From Flavihumibacter sp. (GTDB lineage: Bacteria; Bacteroidota; Bacteroidia; Chitinophagales; Chitinophagaceae), in assembly GCA_025455285.1 (NCBI GenBank), contig JALOMU010000019.1, forward strand, positions 1-10,139: a stretch of DNA of 10,139 nt, written 5' to 3'. Shown here piece after piece: positions 1 to 7,746 of the stretch. A program made the position numbers and the translations under genes. The notes under the pieces are model-generated. The model had not been told where the DNA came from, made no database searches, and saw only the letters and a program-made list of their open reading frames with translations. The stretch's first letter is position 1, and each line of letters starts with the position of its first letter.

Positions 1-332
1 GCGCTTTTTCGCTGATGCAATTAGCCAAGGTTTCGGGAAAATTATCACAAATGACAGATGCCCGCATTCCCTATATCTCTTTCCTCACAGACCCATCTTT
101 TGGAGGTATTTCCGCATCTTTTGGTATGCTGGGCGATCTGAATATAGCAGAACCAGGAGCTCTGATTGGTTTTGCTGGTCCGCGTGTAATCAAGGAAACC
201 ATCAAAAAAGACCTGCCGGAAGGATTTCAGCGCAGTGAGTTTTTGCTGGAGCATGGATTCCTGGACTTTATCGTAGACCGCAAAGAATTAAAAGAGCGCC
301 TGAATACCCTGCTCATCCTATTCAATAATTAA
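1..332 (+). CDS. accD: Acetyl-CoA carboxylase carboxyltransferase subunit beta, C-terminal part (5' end outside window)
   Basis: This is the last 109 or so codons of AccD, the beta half of the carboxyltransferase that moves the carboxyl group from biotin to acetyl-CoA to make malonyl-CoA, the first committed step of fatty acid synthesis. The frame is open from position 3 (A-F-S-L-M-Q-L-A-K), so the ATG at 15 is internal, not the start. Hallmarks are the PYISFLTDP stretch, the [12 protein letters not shown] loop of the crotonase-like fold, the [16 protein letters not shown] segment and [15 protein letters not shown] followed by D-F-I-V-D-R. These are the conserved C-terminal blocks of the family. 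The N-terminal zinc finger lies outside the window. The stop (TAA) is 20 nt before smpB, so the two genes may be co-transcribed. Confidence 0.96.
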   Translation, partial: AFSLMQLAKVSGKLSQMTDARIPYISFLTDPSFGGISASFGMLGDLNIAEPGALIGFAGPRVIKETIKKDLPEGFQRSEFLLEHGFLDFIVDRKELKERLNTLLILFNN

Positions 333-342
333 GTAGAAAGAA

Positions 343-347
343 AGGAG
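343..347 (+). promoter_or_regulatory. Ribosome-binding site for smpB
   Basis: AGGAG lies 5 nt before the GTG at 353. It decides that smpB starts with GTG: there is no in-frame ATG near this point, and the conserved SmpB N-terminus (R-N-R-S-A-F-H-E-Y) begins at once after it. Confidence 0.7.
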
Positions 348-352
348 TTGTT

Positions 353-787
353 GTGGAATTGAGGAACCGGTCGGCCTTTCATGAGTATTTTTTTGAAACC
401 ACATATGTGGCAGGTATTGTATTGGTAGGAACAGAAGTAAAATCACTCAGGGCTGGTAAACTAAGTTTCAATGATGCTTATTGCCAGTTTCACAAGGGAG
501 AATTATATGTCAAAAACCTCCATATATCCGATTACGCATTTGGTACTACCCAGCGCCATGAGCCTACCCAGGAGCGAAAATTATTACTGAGAAAGAAGGA
601 GTTACGGAAACTAGAAGGGAAAATAAAGGAAAAGGGGTATACCATTGTACCGCTTAAAATCTTTTTCAATGACCGTAACCTGGCCAAAATAGAAATTGGT
701 TTGGGAAAAGGTAAAAAGCTTTATGATAAACGGGAAACCATTAAAAAAAGAGACGTGGAGCGCGACCTAAAACGTTATGTAAAGTAA
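353..787 (+). CDS. smpB: SsrA-binding protein SmpB
   Basis: SmpB binds tmRNA (SsrA) and carries it to ribosomes stalled on broken mRNAs, so that the nascent chain is tagged and the ribosome released. The 144-residue product carries the family blocks in order: NRSAFHEYFFE (residues about 5-15), AGIVLVGTEVKSLRAGK (20-36), the ELYVKNLHISDYAFG region, RKLLLRKKEL, KGYTIVPLKIFF, and LGKGKKLYDKRETIKKRD. The tail is basic (RDLKRYVK) and is the part that folds into the mRNA channel in this family. Length is slightly below the usual 150-160 residues. The start is GTG with AGGAG 5 nt upstream. It follows accD by 20 nt. No terminator-like hairpin is visible in the 68 nt after the stop. The ssrA gene is not in the window. 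Confidence 0.97.
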   Translation: MELRNRSAFHEYFFETTYVAGIVLVGTEVKSLRAGKLSFNDAYCQFHKGELYVKNLHISDYAFGTTQRHEPTQERKLLLRKKELRKLEGKIKEKGYTIVPLKIFFNDRNLAKIEIGLGKGKKLYDKRETIKKRDVERDLKRYVK

Positions 788-855
788 TTTATTGCATGTA
801 AAATATCCTATAGTAAAAGTCCATTATTACTGTGTTTTTTCATTAATTTGACCCT

Positions 856-1830
856 ATGCATCGTTTAATTCTGATATCCTTATTATGTATTGGCCTCCGT
901 TCAGAGGCGCAAACGCTGGCTGGTAGCTGGTATGGAAAGGCTGACGTGGTGCTGGATGGCACATTCAACAACTATCTCACCCAACTTATTATCAAACAAA
1001 AGGGAAATAAAGTGGAGGGTATTTTCGGATATTATTTCCGGAATGGTTACCAAAGCTTTTATGTAAAAGGGACCTATGATCCAAAGACCCGCCAGGTTAC
1101 TATCAAAGACATACCCGTTGTATTTTACAAGGAAAATTCCATTGATGGAGTTACCTGTAATATGAGCTTTGAAGGTACGCTTCGGGTTTCCAAGGTAGGT
1201 AGTTTTGTCAGGGGTAATTTCTTGTCTGATGGTCAGTATAAGTATACCTGTCCCGAGTTAAGAGTTCTTTTCTCCTTAGACTCACTGGTGCAGGAAGACT
1301 CCGTTATCAATGAAGGGCTTGCTAAAAAAGTTTGGCAACCATCTGTTGAAGACGTGATAGTAATGGATGATGAGGATGGTCCGGAGATTCGGAAAGCAAC
1401 TACCTTGCCCGGACTGACCAGAGAAACCGTTAAAGGTCCAAGCCTGGACGCCAATTCCCTGATTTCAAGATTTAAACAACGCCAGACAATTATCACGTCT
1501 GAAGTGAAAGTTTCCTCGGATTCAATACGGGTGAGTTTCTATGACAATGGAGATATTGACGGCGATAGCATATCTGTGTTCCTGAATGGAACGCCGATAT
1601 TGGAGAAACAAATGATCTCTGCAAAAGCTACAACAATCTATATCAAACTGGATCCGTCCAAGGAATTCCATGATCTTGCCATGTTTGCGGAAAACCTGGG
1701 AAGAATTCCGCCGAATACGGCACTGATGGTGGTGTACGATGGTGATACTCCACAGGAAGTATTCCTCTCCAGTAACTTGCAGCAGAATGGATCGGTGAGG
1801 ATTCGGAAGAGGGAAGCGGGGAAGAAGTGA
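856..1830 (+). CDS. Secreted two-domain protein of unknown function
   Basis: I do not recognise a characterised function. The 324-residue product starts with a signal peptide: a short basic N-end, the hydrophobic run LILISLLCIGL, and a likely cleavage after S-E-A (residue 18), leaving Q-T-L-A-G-S-W-Y-G as mature N-terminus. Residues about 20-142 look like a beta-rich, lipocalin-like fold (GSWYGK opening, alternating hydrophobic strands, cysteines at 101 and 132 that could form a disulfide). An acidic linker (residues 145-210) follows. Residues about 212-318 form a second beta-rich unit with an Asp-rich turn (D230, D233, D235, D237 in YDNGDIDGD), a VFLNG strand, and AENLGRIPPNTALMVVYDGD. I recall similar C-terminal units in secreted proteins of Chitinophagaceae, but this is unchecked. 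No clear promoter: T-T-A-A-T-T-T-G at 843-850 is one base from TAnnTTTG but very close to the start. The gene ends at a bidirectional terminator. Confidence 0.85.
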   Translation: MHRLILISLLCIGLRSEAQTLAGSWYGKADVVLDGTFNNYLTQLIIKQKGNKVEGIFGYYFRNGYQSFYVKGTYDPKTRQVTIKDIPVVFYKENSIDGVTCNMSFEGTLRVSKVGSFVRGNFLSDGQYKYTCPELRVLFSLDSLVQEDSVINEGLAKKVWQPSVEDVIVMDDEDGPEIRKATTLPGLTRETVKGPSLDANSLISRFKQRQTIITSEVKVSSDSIRVSFYDNGDIDGDSISVFLNGTPILEKQMISAKATTIYIKLDPSKEFHDLAMFAENLGRIPPNTALMVVYDGDTPQEVFLSSNLQQNGSVRIRKREAGKK

Positions 1831-1854
1831 GACGTCAGACGTGAAACGTGAGAC
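1829..1854. repeat. Short tandem repeat, 7-bp unit, 3.7 copies
   Basis: Four consecutive units read GAGACGT, CAGACGT, GAAACGT and GAGAC, a consensus of (G/C)A(G/A)ACGT. The array overlaps the stop codon of the secreted-protein gene (TGA at 1828-1830) and ends 2 nt before the terminator stem. No other copy was seen in this window. From memory, not verified, arrays of this type are scattered between genes in several Bacteroidota genomes. Confidence 0.75.
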
Positions 1855-1856
1855 AA

Positions 1857-1891
1857 AAAAGGCCGGCTTTCTGATGGAAGGCCGGCCTTTT
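1857..1891. terminator. Bidirectional rho-independent terminator
   Basis: A perfect 11-bp inverted repeat (AAAAGGCCGGC at 1857-1867, GCCGGCCTTTT at 1881-1891) with a 13-nt loop sits between the convergent secreted-protein and parC genes. The GC core is 7 bp. Reading rightward it is followed by four T; reading leftward by six T (the A run at 1855-1860). It can therefore end transcription from both sides, and looks stronger for the parE-parC transcript. Confidence 0.9.
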
Positions 1892-1905
1892 AATTTATTA
1901 TACTA

Positions 1906-4428
1906 TCAATTATCCAGAAAAAGATTGCCTTGCGGACCATCTTCTTCCAGGGGTTTTTCCCATTCCATTTCAGTGGTTTTCGTAAAGTCGGCCAGTTTGT
2001 TTCCGACTGCTTTCCAGCCCATTACATCAATAAAGTCGGCTACTTTAATTTTCTGGGTGCGACTTTGCACGCCCCTTCCTGAATGGATCAGCAAAACAGG
2101 TTTGCTTTGCGTGGTAATCGCTTCCAGTCGGTTTCCTTTTCCTTCTTTGATAAAAAGGAACTTACTCTGCAAGGTGGAGGTTTCAATTTTGAATCGCTTA
2201 ATGTTAAATTGAAGCTTTTCGTTGTCGAGGTACACTGCAGTGATCACTTTTTCCGGATTGAATTTTTCCAGCAGCAGGATTTTTTCAGGATCAAAACGCT
2301 GTGTCATCTCCAGATCGGTTAATTCGTAATTACCGTCTTCGTAAACAACCAGCAGTTTTTCAGATCCGTCAAAATTTCCCAGATACTGTCCTTTTTCTTC
2401 CGTATTTAAGCGTCCGAATTTGTCATCAAACCAGAGTTTAATGGCACTAAGCGTTGATTTGCCAGCTTCTTTCAGCTTAACAGATTTAATTGGATATTTG
2501 GTTACCTGGTTTCCGATTGCTCCCCTGCCCTTGATTTCCATTTCCTCAAAATAGAATTCGAAGGTTTTGTTGCGGGCTGTACAATTCGGACTTAAAACAA
2601 TCGTAATCACTTCTGCTTCTCCATTCGGATTCGCAGTGAAGTAATGTACTTTACTTTTATCGGACCCCTTGGTAAGATCGTATTCTTTGTCACGGGTTAT
2701 GCCTGTTACATTAAAGCGCTTTGCAAAACTGGTACCAGAACCACCATCCACATAAATCATGTTATAAGTGGTTCGCTCATCGTTTTTCTGGAAGACTGCA
2801 ACGTGAATAATGTCTTTTCCGATATATACTTTCTCCCCTACCCGAACTACCTTCATCAAGCCCCTGCGGGTGAAGACAATGATATCATCCAGGTCGGAAC
2901 ATTCAAAAGCCAGTTCGTCTTTTTTCAGAGAAGTACCAATAAAGCCATCGTTCCGGTTAACATAAACTTTGGTATTGGCGATGGCCACCTGCTTGGCCTG
3001 GATCGCTTCGAAAGGCTTGATCTCTGTTTTTCGTTCTCGCCCTTTACCGAATTTCTTCAGGAGGTTTTCGTAATAAGCGATGGCATATTCTGTCAGGTGA
3101 TCCAGGTCATATTTAACCTGTTTGATATCCCCTTCCAATCCTTTGATCTGGTTGTTCAGTTCCTCGATATCCAGCCGGTAAATTCTACGGACAGGCTTCT
3201 CCGTTAGTTTAAGAACATCTTCCCTGGTGATATCACGCTTCAGTTGTTTTCTGAAGGGTGCAAAACCTTTGGAAATGGCTTCCAGTACTTTTTCCCAGGT
3301 TTCATGTTTTTTTTCCAGCTCCTTGTAAATTTTTTCTTCAAAGAAGATTTTTTCCAGGGAGGTATAATGCCACTTTTCCTCCAGTTCCCCCAGTTTGATC
3401 TGTAGTTCTTTCTGAAGCATCTCTTTGGTATTATCGGTGGCATTGATGAGCAGGTCCTGTACACTGAGGAATCGTGGTTTCTGATCTACGATTACGCAGG
3501 CATTGGGAGAAATACTGATTTCACAATCCGTGAAAGCATACAAGGCATCAATTGTAATATCCGGTGATATGCCGGGGGCAAGATCTACCTGGATCTCTAC
3601 TTCAGCGGCTGTATTATCCGTTACTTTTTTGATCTTGATCTTACCCTGATCATTGGCTTTGATGATGGAGTCGATTAGTCCGGATGTGGTAACCCCATAA
3701 GGAACGCTTTTAATCAGCAGCGTCTTCTTATCAAATTCTTCAATGATAGCTCTGACTCTTACTTTACCCCCCCTTTTACCTTCGTTGTAATTGGTAACAT
3801 CAATCATACCGCCAGTCTGGAAATCGGGAAAGATTTCAAATCGCTTTCCTTTCAGGTACTTGATGGATGCATCAATCAGCTCACAAAAGTTATGGGGCAG
3901 AATTTTGGTAGATAACCCTACTGCAATGCCTTCCGCACCCTGGGCGAGCAGCAAGGGGAATTTCATCGGAAGGGTGATCGGCTCGTTTTTACGACCATCG
4001 TAACTAAGTTGCCATTCTGTGGTTTTTGCATTGAAGGCAACTTCCAGGGCAAACTTGCTAAGGCGGGCTTCAATATAACGTGGGGCAGCAGCATCATCCC
4101 CTGTACGCACATCGCCCCAGTTTCCCTGGGTTTCAATGAGCAGGTCTTTTTGTCCCATGTTCACCAGCGCGTCTCCAATACTGGCATCTCCGTGTGGATG
4201 GTACTGCATGCTTTGACCGATGATGTTTGCAACCTTATTAAAACGGCCATCATCCATTTCCTTCATGGCATGCAGGATCCTGCGCTGCACAGGTTTTAAT
4301 CCGTCTTCAATTGCAGGTACCGCACGTTCCAATATAACATAGGAAGCATAGTCCAGGAACCAGTTTTTGTACTGTCCCTGTACCCCTGAATCCTGCAAAT
4401 AGCTTTCGTTTTGTTTCCCTTTCGACAT
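1906..4428 (-). CDS. parC: DNA topoisomerase IV subunit A
   Basis: This is the DNA-cutting subunit of topoisomerase IV, which with ParE unlinks daughter chromosomes and relaxes supercoils in the cytoplasm. The 840-residue product has the breakage-reunion domain at residues about 20-330: DGLKPVQRRIL (42-52), the quinolone-region helix HPHGDASIGDALV (77-89), and the catalytic Arg117-Tyr118 in APRYIEARLS. A coiled-coil arm spans roughly 330-460. The C-terminal beta-propeller begins near 490. It has only a degenerate GyrA-box-like KGRGAIG (633-639), which favours ParC over GyrA, as does the ParE-type partner gene upstream. Residue 82, matching E. coli GyrA Ser83, is Ala; the acidic residue matching Asp87 is kept (D86). 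The start is supported by GAAAGGA a few nt upstream. It is the last gene of its cluster, 13 nt after the VOC gene, and ends before a strong terminator. Confidence 0.95.
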   Translation of the reverse strand: MSKGKQNESYLQDSGVQGQYKNWFLDYASYVILERAVPAIEDGLKPVQRRILHAMKEMDDGRFNKVANIIGQSMQYHPHGDASIGDALVNMGQKDLLIETQGNWGDVRTGDDAAAPRYIEARLSKFALEVAFNAKTTEWQLSYDGRKNEPITLPMKFPLLLAQGAEGIAVGLSTKILPHNFCELIDASIKYLKGKRFEIFPDFQTGGMIDVTNYNEGKRGGKVRVRAIIEEFDKKTLLIKSVPYGVTTSGLIDSIIKANDQGKIKIKKVTDNTAAEVEIQVDLAPGISPDITIDALYAFTDCEISISPNACVIVDQKPRFLSVQDLLINATDNTKEMLQKELQIKLGELEEKWHYTSLEKIFFEEKIYKELEKKHETWEKVLEAISKGFAPFRKQLKRDITREDVLKLTEKPVRRIYRLDIEELNNQIKGLEGDIKQVKYDLDHLTEYAIAYYENLLKKFGKGRERKTEIKPFEAIQAKQVAIANTKVYVNRNDGFIGTSLKKDELAFECSDLDDIIVFTRRGLMKVVRVGEKVYIGKDIIHVAVFQKNDERTTYNMIYVDGGSGTSFAKRFNVTGITRDKEYDLTKGSDKSKVHYFTANPNGEAEVITIVLSPNCTARNKTFEFYFEEMEIKGRGAIGNQVTKYPIKSVKLKEAGKSTLSAIKLWFDDKFGRLNTEEKGQYLGNFDGSEKLLVVYEDGNYELTDLEMTQRFDPEKILLLEKFNPEKVITAVYLDNEKLQFNIKRFKIETSTLQSKFLFIKEGKGNRLEAITTQSKPVLLIHSGRGVQSRTQKIKVADFIDVMGWKAVGNKLADFTKTTEMEWEKPLEEDGPQGNLFLDN

Positions 4429-4441
4429 TTTCCTTTCTTAT

Positions 4442-4825
4442 TTATTGTTCATACAGTTCCAATGGTAAACCGTCCGGATCCTGGAAAAAACTGAATCGTT
4501 TTCCGGTGTATTCATCTATACGGATGGGTTCAACCTCCACTCCTTTTCGTTGCAGAGAACTGATTGCCTGTTCCAGATTAGTTACTGCAAAAGCAAGGTG
4601 ACGTAAACCCATGGCTTCAGGCCTACTTGGTCTTGCTGGCGAATCCGGAAAAGAGAACAGTTCAATTATATACTGTCCATTCAATGCCAGGTCCAGCTTC
4701 CAGGAATTGCGCTCTTTTCGGTATACTTCCCTTATGGGCTCCAAACCCAACAGTTCCGTATAAAATTTTTTACTGCGCTGGTAATCCCCGGCAATAACCG
4801 CTATATGGTGAACTGCCTGAATCAT
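4442..4825 (-). CDS. VOC-family (glyoxalase I-like) protein, YaeR/GloA2 type
   Basis: A single-domain vicinal-oxygen-chelate protein of 127 residues. The family uses a divalent metal in a beta-alpha-beta-beta-beta fold to act on substrates with adjacent oxygens; glyoxalase I is the best known member. The sequence closely resembles what I recall of E. coli YaeR: VHHIAVIAGDY at the N-end, WKLDLALNGQYIIELFSFP, RPSRPEAMGLRHLAF, and the ending FFQDPDGLPLELYEQ. Likely metal ligands by position are His7, Glu55, His76 and Glu123, all present, so it should be able to bind metal. The substrate cannot be told from sequence. The ATG overlaps the TGA of the DUF1835 gene upstream (ATGA), which suggests translational coupling, and parC begins 13 nt after its stop. 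Confidence 0.9.
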   Translation of the reverse strand: MIQAVHHIAVIAGDYQRSKKFYTELLGLEPIREVYRKERNSWKLDLALNGQYIIELFSFPDSPARPSRPEAMGLRHLAFAVTNLEQAISSLQRKGVEVEPIRIDEYTGKRFSFFQDPDGLPLELYEQ

Positions 4826-5652
4826 GCTGTTTCAGTAACAGGAGCGCCTGCCAGTTTCAATTCAAAATCTTTCATGTTTTTGAGTTCTCCCTGTACTTCA
4901 AGGCCACCTGTAGCAACCAGTGTTTTCAAACGCCAAAGCAGGTATGCATCACCGGTAGTCTGTTTGTTTTTGGACAGGAACTGATGGATGATTTTGCTGG
5001 CTTTCTGCCAATCTGCGGTAATGAATTTTAGCAGGTCGGCATCATAGTAATCGTACTCAAATTGCGCCAGTTTTTTTCCCCCTTCCAGTATGCGTACCCC
5101 TTTATTTTCGGAAGCCAGTTTCAGCCATTCATCCGGATCCACTTCAAATTCACTCAGGGTGATGGGTCTGGCAAGTTTTTTGGCTTTTAAGTATTCTTTT
5201 GGGGGAATGGTGCTCAGCCAGGTTGGATAAAATAACTGTCCTTTTTCATTCAGGAATGGCAGGTTGTTCAAATACAGAATAAATATTCTTCCCTGGAACT
5301 CTTTCATGAAATGCAGCAGCCAGTAATATCCGCTTACATCGTGTTTATTCTGTGCAGCCCATATCCAGGCGATTTCTTCTGGGTTGCGTCGGAGTGTTCC
5401 AACCAGTTCTGCAACAGTTTTATAATCGTCGACTTCGGATGATTCTATCTTATTCTCATAATCGCCACCTGCCAATACCTCTTTCCACCAGGCTAATCGG
5501 GCTTCCCGCCCTTCCCCCCGGTATAAATCCTGGATAGGACCAACCGCATAGTCGTCGCGGATCAGCAATACTTCACCCTGCAAGCTCTCATCCATTTCAA
5601 TCGCTTGTTTTAAAACAGCGATATCCGGTTCATTGAAAACAATATGAATCAT
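4822..5652 (-). CDS. DUF1835 domain-containing protein
   Basis: A cytoplasmic protein of 276 residues with no signal peptide or membrane segment. The N-terminal part (residues 1 to about 125) matches the DUF1835 pattern: an opening strand HIVFNEPD, an I-R-D-D-Y-A-V-G-P-I motif near residues 31-40, and a W-W-K segment near 55. The C-terminal part (about 155-265), with DPDEWLKL, an acidic-aromatic FEYDYYDADL and a helix around LWRLKTLVATGGLEVQG, fits the DUF3658 domain that often follows DUF1835. The function of these domains is unknown to me. It starts 11 nt after parE and its stop overlaps the VOC start by 4 nt, so it is very probably made from the parE-parC transcript. The start is preceded only by a weak GGAA. 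Domain names come from pattern memory, not a search. Confidence 0.85.
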   Translation of the reverse strand: MIHIVFNEPDIAVLKQAIEMDESLQGEVLLIRDDYAVGPIQDLYRGEGREARLAWWKEVLAGGDYENKIESSEVDDYKTVAELVGTLRRNPEEIAWIWAAQNKHDVSGYYWLLHFMKEFQGRIFILYLNNLPFLNEKGQLFYPTWLSTIPPKEYLKAKKLARPITLSEFEVDPDEWLKLASENKGVRILEGGKKLAQFEYDYYDADLLKFITADWQKASKIIHQFLSKNKQTTGDAYLLWRLKTLVATGGLEVQGELKNMKDFELKLAGAPVTETA

Positions 5653-5663
5653 GATTCCATTAA

Positions 5664-7559
5664 TTATTGAGGCAATTCTTCTGCCAGGTCCAGTTCAATC
5701 TTAAGGTTGTCGATGATAAAATCCTGCCGTTGTGGTGTATTCTTACCCATATAGTACTCGAGCAATTGCTGGATATGGGTTTCAGGCATCACCAATACGG
5801 GTTGTTTGCGCATGTCTTCACCTATAAAACGGGCGAATTCATCCGGTGATATTTCACCCAACCCTTTAAATCGCGTGATTTCGGGTTTGTTACCGAGCTT
5901 TTTGATGGCTGCCTGTTTTTCGGACTCATCGTAACAGTAAATGGTTTCCTGTTTATTCCGGACACGGAATAAGGGTGTTTCCAAAACATACACATGCCCA
6001 TTTTTAACCAGGTCGGGAAAAAACTGCAGAAAAAATGTCAAGAGCAGCAACCGGATATGCATACCGTCCACGTCTGCATCGGTTGCAATTACGATATTAT
6101 TGTAGCGCAGGTTTTCAATACCATCTTCCACATTTAGCGCATGTTGCAGCAGGTTGAATTCTTCGTTTTCGTACACCACTTTTTTGGTAAGTCCGAAGCA
6201 ATTGAGGGGCTTACCTCTTAAGCTGAACACAGCCTGGGTTTCAACATTGCGTGCTTTGGTTATGGAGCCACTTGCCGAATCACCCTCGGTGATAAAGATG
6301 GTACTTTCTCGTTGTTTCTGGGCAACTGCTTCCTTGTCTTTTCCTGTTGGTTCCTCATTGTAATGAAACCGGCAATCGCGCAGTTTTTTATTGTGCAGGT
6401 TGGCTTTCTTGGCCCTTTCGTTGGCGAGTTTTTTGATGCCGGCAAGTTCCTTTCGTTCCCGTTCACTTTGTTCAATCCGTTTCTTGAGCGCCTCAGTAGT
6501 TGAAGGATGTTTGTGCAGGAAATTATCAAGTTCCTTAGCCAGGAATTCCAGCACAAAATTTTTCATACTTTGTCCACCTTCTTCGATGTACTGAGAACCA
6601 AGTTTGGTTTTAGTCTGCGATTCGAATACGGGTTCCACCACCCGAACTGCTACTGCCGCAACAATGCTGGCTCGGATATCGGCAGCCTCATAATCTTTCT
6701 TAAAAAAATCGCGGATTACTTTTACATAGGCTTCGCGAAAAGCCTGCTGGTGGGTACCACCCTGTGTGGTATGTTGACCGTTTACAAAACTGAACAGCTC
6801 TTCTCCGTAATCATTATTGTGAGAAACCGCTACTTCAATATCTTCTCCTTTCAGATGGATGATTGGATAGCGTAACTCATCTTCATTGGTTTTACGTTGC
6901 AGGAGATCCAGCAAACCATTTTTGCTGACAAATTTTTTGCCATTGAAAACGATCACCAGTCCGGCATTGAGGAAACAATAATTCCAGAGCAGGTTTTCAA
7001 TATACTCTTCCTGGAAATGAAAATTTCTGAACACTGTATCATCCGGGAAAAACTGAACCTGTGTGCCGTTTGCTTGTTGGGTACTGCTTTCCTTATATTC
7101 TTTGGTCAGCACACCGCGTTCAAATTCCGCGGACTTTTCTTTGCCTTCCCGATAGGCTGTAACTTTAAAGTAAGTGCTGAGGGCATTCACAGCTTTGGTA
7201 CCTACACCGTTTAGTCCAACGCTTTTCTGAAAGGCTTTGCTGTCATATTTGGCTCCGGTGTTGATTTTACTTACCACATCCACGACCTTTCCCAAAGGAA
7301 TCCCCCTACCATAGTCACGAACCGTAACAGAACGGTCTTTGATAGATATTTCAATTTGTTTTCCATATCCCATCATATGTTCATCAATACAGTTATCGAG
7401 CACTTCCTTGATTAATACATATATGCCGTCATCCGCACTGCTGCCATCTCCAAGTTTACCAATATACATACCGGGTCTTAGCCGGATATGTTCCCGCCAA
7501 TCGAGGCTTCTGATTGAATCTTCGGTATACTCCGCTCCTTTTTTACTAATTTCTGCCAT
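5664..7559 (-). CDS. parE: DNA topoisomerase IV subunit B
   Basis: This is the ATPase subunit of topoisomerase IV; ATP binding closes its gate and drives strand passage through the ParC cut. The 631-residue product shows the GHKL ATPase fold: RPGMYIG (28-34), [10 protein letters not shown] with catalytic-base Glu52 and Mg-binding Asn56, DYGRGIP (82-88) and the ATP-lid [14 protein letters not shown] (115-128). In the transducer domain QTKTKLGS (315-322) holds the ATP-sensing lysine. The TOPRIM domain has TEGDSASG (424-431, Glu425) and DADVDG (494-499), and RFKGLGE near 563. Length fits ParE and lacks the insertion of proteobacterial GyrB. First gene of the minus-strand cluster. A TATATTTG -7 element lies about 50 nt upstream. 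No strong Shine-Dalgarno site precedes the ATG. Confidence 0.95.
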   Translation of the reverse strand: MAEISKKGAEYTEDSIRSLDWREHIRLRPGMYIGKLGDGSSADDGIYVLIKEVLDNCIDEHMMGYGKQIEISIKDRSVTVRDYGRGIPLGKVVDVVSKINTGAKYDSKAFQKSVGLNGVGTKAVNALSTYFKVTAYREGKEKSAEFERGVLTKEYKESSTQQANGTQVQFFPDDTVFRNFHFQEEYIENLLWNYCFLNAGLVIVFNGKKFVSKNGLLDLLQRKTNEDELRYPIIHLKGEDIEVAVSHNNDYGEELFSFVNGQHTTQGGTHQQAFREAYVKVIRDFFKKDYEAADIRASIVAAVAVRVVEPVFESQTKTKLGSQYIEEGGQSMKNFVLEFLAKELDNFLHKHPSTTEALKKRIEQSERERKELAGIKKLANERAKKANLHNKKLRDCRFHYNEEPTGKDKEAVAQKQRESTIFITEGDSASGSITKARNVETQAVFSLRGKPLNCFGLTKKVVYENEEFNLLQHALNVEDGIENLRYNNIVIATDADVDGMHIRLLLLTFFLQFFPDLVKNGHVYVLETPLFRVRNKQETIYCYDESEKQAAIKKLGNKPEITRFKGLGEISPDEFARFIGEDMRKQPVLVMPETHIQQLLEYYMGKNTPQRQDFIIDNLKIELDLAEELPQ

Positions 7560-7607
7560 ACGCTTTCGATTTTATAGCTGCCTTTCGATCTATGCTGCTC
7601 AAGCGGG

Positions 7608-7615
7608 CAAATATA
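7608..7615 (-). promoter_or_regulatory. Candidate -7 promoter element for the parE cluster
   Basis: On the minus strand this reads TATATTTG, an exact match to the Bacteroidota TAnnTTTG -7 element. It would give a leader of roughly 40 nt before the parE ATG. No TTG is found at the usual 19-21 nt upstream, so the match is half of a promoter. Confidence 0.45.
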
Positions 7616-7656
7616 AAAAAGTAGGACCATCTGGCCGCACCGGCTTTCTGCACGGC

Positions 7657-7665
7657 TGTGGATAA
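7657..7665 (-). promoter_or_regulatory. DnaA-box match (TTATCCACA on the minus strand)
   Basis: The plus strand reads TGTGGATAA, the exact complement of the consensus DnaA box. It is the only exact copy I found in the window and lies about 42 nt upstream of the parE -7 element. A single box does not make an origin; a role in regulating parE is possible but unproven. Confidence 0.35.
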
Positions 7666-7746
7666 CCCAATTTTGGATCTAACTAGTTGAAAATCAAGTG
7701 AGATAAATTAAGCCTAAATTAAATTTGAAGCAAGGTTAAAACCCCG

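Noticed and set aside
843..850. Promoter TTAATTTG just before the secreted-protein gene
   Set aside because: One defined base of TAnnTTTG is wrong, no TTG lies at the right distance, and the site is only 5 nt from the ATG, so it would give a leaderless message.
1841..2212. Plus-strand open frame after the secreted-protein gene
   Set aside because: It runs through the tandem repeat, the terminator and then antisense to the end of parC; no motif supports it.
2644..3207. 187-codon open frame on the plus strand
   Set aside because: It lies wholly antisense to the ParC coiled-coil and propeller region, has no ribosome-binding site or recognisable domain, and its composition follows from the parC codons.
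6260..6875. Several overlapping open frames on both strands within parE
   Set aside because: All are shadows of parE in other frames; none has a recognisable motif.
7339..7665. Plus-strand open frame spanning the parE start
   Set aside because: Most of it is antisense to the ParE ATPase domain and it ends in the intergenic region, with no sign of coding conservation.
7657..7665. Replication origin at the DnaA-box site
   Set aside because: Only one exact box is present, with no cluster of boxes, no clear AT-rich unwinding element next to it, and no dnaA or dnaN gene nearby.
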